A stretch of 45,292 nucleotides of DNA from Oscillospiraceae bacterium (GTDB lineage Bacteria > Bacillota > Clostridia > Oscillospirales > Oscillospiraceae). The DNA is taken from NCBI GenBank assembly GCA_020025655.1, contig JAHHRR010000013.1, positions 1 to 45,292 on the forward strand, written 5' to 3'. This document shows, piece after piece, positions 40,957-45,292 of this stretch (positions are counted from its first letter, which is position 1; each line of letters starts with the position of its first letter). Under the pieces are notes generated by a model. The model searched no databases, had not been told where the DNA came from, and saw only the letters and a list, made by a program, of their open reading frames with translations. Made by a program: the position numbers and the translations under genes.

Positions 40957-41267
40957 ATAATCTCTTTTCCTGACAGCGGGCTTTGGATTCCCCGCAGTCC
41001 GCTTCATCATTTTCGGTCACACGCCGATACTCACATTTAAGCGTATCGTTTGAAGTATACTGCTAAAATGCCGCAGTTTCAAGTATTTATAGGCAGGTTC
41101 TATAATTAAGTTGAACATAGGAAATATGAAAAATTTCTATTTCGTCTCGATGAAAACGACACTCATTATAAAGATAATATTCAAAAAGAATACGAGTTCA
41201 TTCGAGCAAACGCAAAGATAAAGAAATCTGCCAAGTTATTGTACATTCATACCGCTCTTTCAAACCA
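40957..41267. other. Intergenic stretch upstream of the MFS gene
   Basis: About 311 bases with no convincing gene. It contains the MFS promoter (41054-41082), a leader with the small inverted pair CGATAC/GTATCG around 41020-41050, and an A+T-rich half (41100-41267). In that half one plus-strand frame stays open from 41110 to about 41339 and reads like a charged protein (for example RANAKIKKSAKLLYIHTAL), but it has no good start codon and enters the end of the next gene in antisense. It may be a gene remnant or chance. Confidence 0.5.
41054..41082 (-). promoter_or_regulatory. Predicted sigma-A promoter of the MFS gene
   Basis: Minus strand: -35 TTGAAA (41082-41077), 17-base spacer, -10 TATACT (41059-41054). 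The spacer itself contains CTGC/GCAG at its ends. Expected leader is about 90 bases. Confidence 0.75.
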
Positions 41268-42434
41268 TTATTTATTCTCCTCAGAGCTTCCTACTGTTAT
41301 GGTGTTATCGCTAAAGCCTTCAAGGCTCTTTGTTTTCTCATGAAAATGGGGCGCATGAGCCAGAAGTCCCTCAAAGGTATAAAAATCATCTTCCTTTGCT
41401 ATCGGCAGAGTAACCGGCTGTTCTGTCATTCCTGATTTATATATGGCCGTAACAAGCTCAATGGTTCTTCTCCCGTCCACGCCTGTTATAAGAGGACGTG
41501 TTCCTTTTTCAAGTGCGTCGAGATAGTTGTCAATTTCTCCGGTGTGACCTTCATACTTCAAATCCGGAATATTCTCATACTTTTTATTTATATGCTCTTC
41601 CATAGCAGTGTTGCGGAGCGGGAAGCCATTTTCTCTATACGAAGATGCATAGCAGCTCCAGGGCGCAGCAATTTTTGCCTTATCGCACTGTAAAACCAGT
41701 CCCTGCTCTTCGCCGTGATGTACAACAGAAGCTGTAAGCTGCGCAATAGAACCGTCAGCATATTTAAGTGTAGACAGAGAAATATCCTCCACCTGTGCAT
41801 TTTCATGTCTGAGATTAGAAATAACCGAAAAAACTCTTTCGGGAAGTCCTCCCTGTATCCAGTTTATCATGTCAATGTGATGGACCGCATGGTTTAAAGT
41901 GCAGCCCCCTCCCTCTTTCTGCCATAGTCCACGCCACCACAGATCATAGTAGCTGTCTCCACGGTTCCACAGAGAATTCACATGAGCAATTCTGGGCTTT
42001 CCCACCTCTCCGCTGTCGAGAAGGGTTTTAAGCTTATATATAGAATTTTTGAATCTGTTCTGAGCAACGCATCCCAGAACAACGCCGTTTCTTTTCTCTG
42101 CCTCAAGCATCTCATCACATTCCTCAAGGCAGGTAGCCATGGGCTTTTCAACCAGTACATTTCTGCCGGAATCCATAGCCGCTATCGCAATTTCCGCATG
42201 AGTAAACGGCGGCGTGCAGATTATGACAGTATCTATTTTTACGTCGCTGGCCAGCATTTGCCTGTAATCTCCAAAGATTTCAGCATCCAGCGAAAACTCC
42301 TCCTTAAGCTTCTCAGCCTTTGAAGTATTGGTATTGCAAAGTGCAGTTATTCGGCAGCGTTCAGGGAAAGTCAACAGACTCTCTGTATGTATATAGGCAA
42401 TACTGCCTGTTCCCACAATGGCTACATTTATCAT
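41268..42434 (-). CDS. Gfo/Idh/MocA family sugar dehydrogenase
   Basis: A 388-residue NAD(P)-dependent oxidoreductase starting MINVAIVGTGSIAYIHTE. The Rossmann fold is followed by the catalytic EKP in VLVEKPMATCLEECDEML and by GGGCTLNHAVHHIDMINW, which provides the HxxxD pair of active family members. In contrast to the paralogue at 29905-30963 its active site is complete. The ATG at 42434 is chosen over one five codons upstream because the GGAG inside that upstream stretch is a good Shine-Dalgarno for it. It has its own promoter and ends before the MFS gene; the substrate, probably a sugar or inositol-type polyol, is not known. Confidence 0.88.
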   Translation of the reverse strand: MINVAIVGTGSIAYIHTESLLTFPERCRITALCNTNTSKAEKLKEEFSLDAEIFGDYRQMLASDVKIDTVIICTPPFTHAEIAIAAMDSGRNVLVEKPMATCLEECDEMLEAEKRNGVVLGCVAQNRFKNSIYKLKTLLDSGEVGKPRIAHVNSLWNRGDSYYDLWWRGLWQKEGGGCTLNHAVHHIDMINWIQGGLPERVFSVISNLRHENAQVEDISLSTLKYADGSIAQLTASVVHHGEEQGLVLQCDKAKIAAPWSCYASSYRENGFPLRNTAMEEHINKKYENIPDLKYEGHTGEIDNYLDALEKGTRPLITGVDGRRTIELVTAIYKSGMTEQPVTLPIAKEDDFYTFEGLLAHAPHFHEKTKSLEGFSDNTITVGSSEENK

Positions 42435-42479
42435 TTTACCGTTCTCCATTCTGAAATTTAGTAGCTTTTAGTTATTTTG

Positions 42480-42508
42480 ATTTTATATAAAAGCCGTAAA
42501 AATTTCAA
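42480..42508 (-). promoter_or_regulatory. Predicted sigma-A promoter of the Gfo/Idh gene
   Basis: Minus strand: -35 TTGAAA (42508-42503), 17-base spacer, -10 TAAAAT (42485-42480), about 45 bases before the ATG at 42434. Confidence 0.65.
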
Positions 42509-42557
42509 GCGAGTTAATAATCTATTTTACTGAAACGGTGCAATCTTCTATAATATT

Positions 42558-42588
42558 TTGACAATTACAGCACATTAAATTTTATTAT
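42558..42588 (+). promoter_or_regulatory. Possible promoter of the small membrane protein gene
   Basis: A consensus -35 TTGACA (42558-42563) is followed by TTTATT at 17 bases or TATTAT at 19 bases. The first has right spacing with a weak -10; the second has a better -10 with long spacing. Confidence 0.4.
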
Positions 42589-42692
42589 TTATGCGTATTG
42601 ACATTTATTGCTTGTTTTTGCATAATTGTACTCATCCTTGCAGTAGTTCTTTTCTGTTACTCCGCCTGTGGTTTCATAAGGAGGTCGTTAAA

Positions 42693-43289
42693 TTGGTATA
42701 CATCTTCCCCGTTTTATATGTAATATTCTCATACGGTTTTTTTATTTTCGCCGGAGCATCTAAATATGCCGGCAATTTAGATACTGTTATATTGTTTGCC
42801 CCTGCCGTTTTGGGAATAATCAATCTCGTTATGGTTCTGACTGTGGGCAAAAACTGGTCAAGAAAAACACTTCTGAATTGTACCCTGATTACAAAATACG
42901 GCCTTATCCCCTTTTACCTTTTGGGAGGCAGTTTTATCGTCAGTTTAATTCTGCTGGCTTGTTTTGCATATTTTCCCCTTCCCTTTATCAGTATTGCAGG
43001 AATCCTAGTCGTTATATTTCTGCTTTCCGGTCTGCTTGTTTTATTCGGCTCAGCCCCGTATGCCATTGCATATATTGTAAGGTCATACAAAGAAGAAATT
43101 CATCCAAAAGGCGCTCTGATTGCGGCCGGAATCTGTCAGTTTTTCTTTCTGCTCGATATACTTTCAGTCATGGCCTTGACATTAAAGGAACGTCATAAAG
43201 TCAAGACGACTATTGCAGTTTTTGTTCTTTTGTGTCTCAGCATACTTTCTATATCTCTTATGTTTTACTCTCTTTACGCAGCAGCCTGA
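42693..43289 (+). CDS. Hypothetical multi-pass membrane protein
   Basis: A 198-residue protein with about six hydrophobic helices and basic loops (KNWSRKT, RSYKEEIHPKG, KERHKVKT). The start is taken as TTG at 42693 because a full AAGGAGG (42678-42684) lies eight bases upstream. An ATG 34 codons earlier is in frame, but it begins a stretch with unlikely composition (many Cys and His) and has no ribosome site. I do not recognise the family and no catalytic motif is visible. It is divergent from the Gfo/Idh gene. Confidence 0.7.
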   Translation: MVYIFPVLYVIFSYGFFIFAGASKYAGNLDTVILFAPAVLGIINLVMVLTVGKNWSRKTLLNCTLITKYGLIPFYLLGGSFIVSLILLACFAYFPLPFISIAGILVVIFLLSGLLVLFGSAPYAIAYIVRSYKEEIHPKGALIAAGICQFFFLLDILSVMALTLKERHKVKTTIAVFVLLCLSILSISLMFYSLYAAA

Positions 43290-43374
43290 GCGGCTCAGTC
43301 TGTCTGCCATTTCATAAATTACTCTTCTTTTTATCATACGCTTATAAAGGCAGCACTTAATATTGGAGGTCAAA

Positions 43375-43623
43375 ATGCGTGAGCTTAAATTAAAACGGGT
43401 ATATCGCCATTTTAAAGGTGACTATTATCTGGTAGAAGACGAGGCCTTTGATTCTGAAACAGGTAAAGCGTGCGTAATTTACCGCAAGCTTTACGGTGAC
43501 GGAAGCCTCTGGATCAGACCTAAGGAAATGTTTTTAAGCGAGGTAGACAAGAGCAAATATCCCGACTGCCCGCAAAAATACCGCTTTGAACTTGTAGATA
43601 TAGACAGCAAAGCCGGACATTAA
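43375..43623 (+). CDS. DUF1653 domain protein
   Basis: An 82-residue protein that consists of a DUF1653 domain: VYRHFKGDYYLVEDEAFDSE, VIYRKLYGDGSLWIRPKEMFLSEV and KYRFEL. The function of the domain is unknown; it is widespread in Firmicutes as a stand-alone cytoplasmic protein. The ATG at 43375 follows GGAGG by six bases; a TTG four codons earlier lies within that site and is rejected. A terminator follows 24 bases after the stop. Confidence 0.9.
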   Translation: MRELKLKRVYRHFKGDYYLVEDEAFDSETGKACVIYRKLYGDGSLWIRPKEMFLSEVDKSKYPDCPQKYRFELVDIDSKAGH

Positions 43624-43647
43624 AAACTCTGCATAACTTAAAACGCA

Positions 43648-43681
43648 AAAACAGCAGGCAGAATATCCGCCTGCTGTTTTT
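43648..43681 (+). terminator. Terminator after the DUF1653 gene
   Basis: A 12-base-pair perfect stem (AAAACAGCAGGC with GCCTGCTGTTTT, nine-base loop) ending in TTTTT. Confidence 0.9.
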
Positions 43682-43854
43682 ATGTATTCCGCAAAGTGGC
43701 TCCATATTTACGCCATAATGGTTTCCCTTTTTATGTTTGTTTTGATAATTTCCGTTTTTGTGTAATTTGAAGTATAGTCTTTGCCCCGAGAAAATGTCAA
43801 TGGATTTCAAACTGGTTAATTTGTCCGGTTTGTAAAAATTCTGAGGACTTGTAA

Positions 43855-43883
43855 TTGTAAAACCGCTCATCCTATATTATAAT
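43855..43883 (+). promoter_or_regulatory. Predicted promoter of the phospholipase D-like gene
   Basis: -35 TTGTAA, 17-base spacer, consensus -10 TATAAT; about 37 bases between the expected start and the ATG. Confidence 0.65.
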
Positions 43884-43926
43884 TGTTTTTCAAACTATTT
43901 TCTCTTTTCTGAACAGGAGCTGAAAT

Positions 43927-45292
43927 ATGAAAGCTGCAACAAAAAAGGCGTTTAAATACTTGAAACGGGCTTTGCTCATTTTTATTATCTATTCACTTGT
44001 AATGGCTGTGCTGCCCTATCTCATACCTAAGCACGTTACGGAGCTGCCCGACAACAGCATATACTATGGCAGCGGTATCGGGCCGGACAGAGTCGTTCTG
44101 GTCGAAGAACCGCAGGATGCCTTTGCCCGCAGAGTTGAGATAATCCGTGCCGCAGAAGAAACTCTGGATGTATGCTGCCACAACCTGAAAGCAGGTGAAA
44201 CAGTAGATTGCCTTATGGGTGAAATAATCTGCGCTGCTGACAGAGGTGTTAAGGTGCGTCTGATGCTGGACGGCACACTGGGTGGACTAAGGGGCGGACA
44301 CGCTGAACTTAAAAATGCCGTGCTTTCTCACCCGAACATAGAGTACAGAGCATATAATCCCGTAAATTTCTTCAAGCCCTGGACATGGAATGTGCTGTTA
44401 CACGATAAATTCATAATCGCCGATGACAAAATGCTTCTGCTGGGCGGACGTAATATCGGAGATGAATATTTTGCCCCTCCCGGATACAGCAGGCCGATCA
44501 CCCGAGACCGTGATGTTCTTGTGCTGAACGCACTGGCCGGCACTGAAAAGAGCAGTGAAAGCGTAACATGGCAGGCTGTTTCCTATATGGATATGCTTTG
44601 GAACGCACCCGAGACTAAATCAATGGAGGCTGTCAGCGGGAGAAAATATGAAGCGGGCCTTAAAGAGCAGCAGCGTGTTCGAGAATTATGTGCAAAATGG
44701 GAAAAAGAGTATCCTGACTATTACACACCTGAAAAGCCTGTTGAGGAAGTCTGCGTCCCCACAAGGCGCATCACTTTAGTAAGCAACCCACTCAGTGATT
44801 TCAAATCCGAACCCTATGTAGGCGCTGCAATAGGTCAGCTTCTCTGCGGATGCAAAAACGTACATATCCAGACTCCTTATGCCACAGCAAATAAATACAC
44901 TCTCCAGACTTTAACCGAGATAGCCTCTGATGCAAATCTCAGGATTCTCACAAACTCCATGGCATCAAGCCCCAACTACCCCGCTTTTTCCAACTATATA
45001 AGTCAGCGCCGGAAGTTTATTGATACCGGTGCCAGTATATATGAGTATCAGAGCAGTGATTCCATTCACGGAAAATCCTGCACCGCAGACGGCTGTATTT
45101 CTGTCGTCGGTTCATTTAATCTTGATGACCGCAGTATGTACATTGATACGGAATCCGTCCTTGTAATAGATTCACCAGAGTTTTATGAGCAGCTCGAGGG
45201 CCGTCTGGAACAGCTCACCGACAATTCAGCCCTTGTTGGAAAGGACAACAAATATGTTCCCGATCAGGATGTAGAAATTCTGGATGTATCAT
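43927..45292 (+). CDS. Phospholipase D-like / cardiolipin synthase family protein (3' truncated by window)
   Basis: An open frame of 455 codons that runs off the end of the window without a stop. It starts MKAATKKAFKYLKRALLIF with one N-terminal membrane helix (about 13-32). Two PLD motifs HxKx4D are present: His159-Lys161-Asp166 (LLHDKFIIADDKMLLLGGRN) and His381-Lys383-Asp388 (IHGKSCTADGCISVVGSFNLD). Two motifs in one chain is the layout of cardiolipin synthases and related phosphatidyltransferases, which act on membrane phospholipid. Only one N-terminal helix, rather than the usual two of Cls, makes a divergent PLD-family protein possible. AGGAG precedes the ATG by seven bases. Confidence 0.85.
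   Translation, partial: MKAATKKAFKYLKRALLIFIIYSLVMAVLPYLIPKHVTELPDNSIYYGSGIGPDRVVLVEEPQDAFARRVEIIRAAEETLDVCCHNLKAGETVDCLMGEIICAADRGVKVRLMLDGTLGGLRGGHAELKNAVLSHPNIEYRAYNPVNFFKPWTWNVLLHDKFIIADDKMLLLGGRNIGDEYFAPPGYSRPITRDRDVLVLNALAGTEKSSESVTWQAVSYMDMLWNAPETKSMEAVSGRKYEAGLKEQQRVRELCAKWEKEYPDYYTPEKPVEEVCVPTRRITLVSNPLSDFKSEPYVGAAIGQLLCGCKNVHIQTPYATANKYTLQTLTEIASDANLRILTNSMASSPNYPAFSNYISQRRKFIDTGASIYEYQSSDSIHGKSCTADGCISVVGSFNLDDRSMYIDTESVLVIDSPEFYEQLEGRLEQLTDNSALVGKDNKYVPDQDVEILDVS

Larger units (their letters stand above)
43624..43926 (+). other. Intergenic stretch before the phospholipase D-like gene
   Basis: This 303-base gap holds the DUF1653 terminator (43648-43681), an A+T-rich non-coding stretch of about 170 bases in which I see no gene or repeat, and the promoter (43855-43883) and leader of the following gene. 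Confidence 0.7.

Noticed and set aside
41110..41339. Plus-strand open frame with protein-like composition upstream of the MFS gene
   Set aside because: It has no plausible start codon or ribosome site, and its end is antisense to the Gfo/Idh gene; it is noted only as a possible remnant.
43278..43302. CTGAG/CTCAG hairpin at the end of the membrane protein gene
   Set aside because: The stem has only five base pairs and no T run follows.

Overview
The window looks like chromosome of an anaerobic, spore-forming member of the Clostridia (Oscillospiraceae/Ruminococcaceae-like). The reasons are a Bacillus/Clostridium-type gene order (priA-def-fmt-rsmB-rlmN-prpC-prkC-rsgA...spoVM), sporulation genes (SpoVM, a SipL-like SPOCS/LysM protein), the c-di-AMP pair cdaA-cdaR, remA, a TRAP transporter serving a sugar locus, and Gram-positive style Shine-Dalgarno sites with occasional TTG or GTG starts. 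No rRNA, tRNA, CRISPR array, prophage or insertion sequence was found.

Region 1 (about 1-16.0 kb, all minus strand) is one long housekeeping block read from a promoter near 16.03 kb: cdaA-cdaR (c-di-AMP synthesis), an RseC-like protein, yicC, remA, gmk, rpoZ, priA, def, fmt, rsmB, rlmN, prpC, prkC, rsgA, a 50-residue membrane protein, a 22-codon spoVM, and a sipL-like gene. It joins nucleotide supply, translation initiation and ribosome maturation, Ser/Thr phosphosignalling, and forespore-surface proteins that anchor the coat scaffold.

Region 2 (16.0-17.5 kb) is a cysteine desulfurase-like gene with a DUF3343 partner. Region 3 (17.5-26.1 kb, minus) is an operon running from a near-consensus promoter at 26.1 kb to a strong terminator at 17.45 kb: ybaK, uvrA, recD2, comFC, an mreB homologue, ispD, ispF.

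Region 4 (26.1-42.4 kb) is a carbohydrate locus. An AraC regulator is divergent from uxuA and an SDR oxidoreductase (mannonate branch of hexuronate use). Facing them, an eight-gene minus-strand operon runs lacI-dctP-dctQ-dctM-GH31-fucI-Gfo/Idh-Rpe-like and ends at a bidirectional terminator at 29.2 kb. Its promoter has its -35 box inside one of two identical inverted LacI-type operators, and a terminator-like hairpin separates dctP from dctQM. Further upstream are an MFS transporter and a second Gfo/Idh dehydrogenase, each with its own promoter. The GH31 enzyme has no signal peptide, there is no sugar kinase or aldolase, one Gfo/Idh protein lacks the usual EKP lysine, and the Rpe-like epimerase has an altered phosphate-site residue. 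The substrate and pathway therefore cannot be read directly from known systems, and this locus is the best candidate for something undescribed.

Region 5 (42.6-45.3 kb, plus strand) has a small multi-pass membrane protein, a DUF1653 protein, and a membrane-anchored phospholipase D/cardiolipin-synthase-like gene that runs off the window end.
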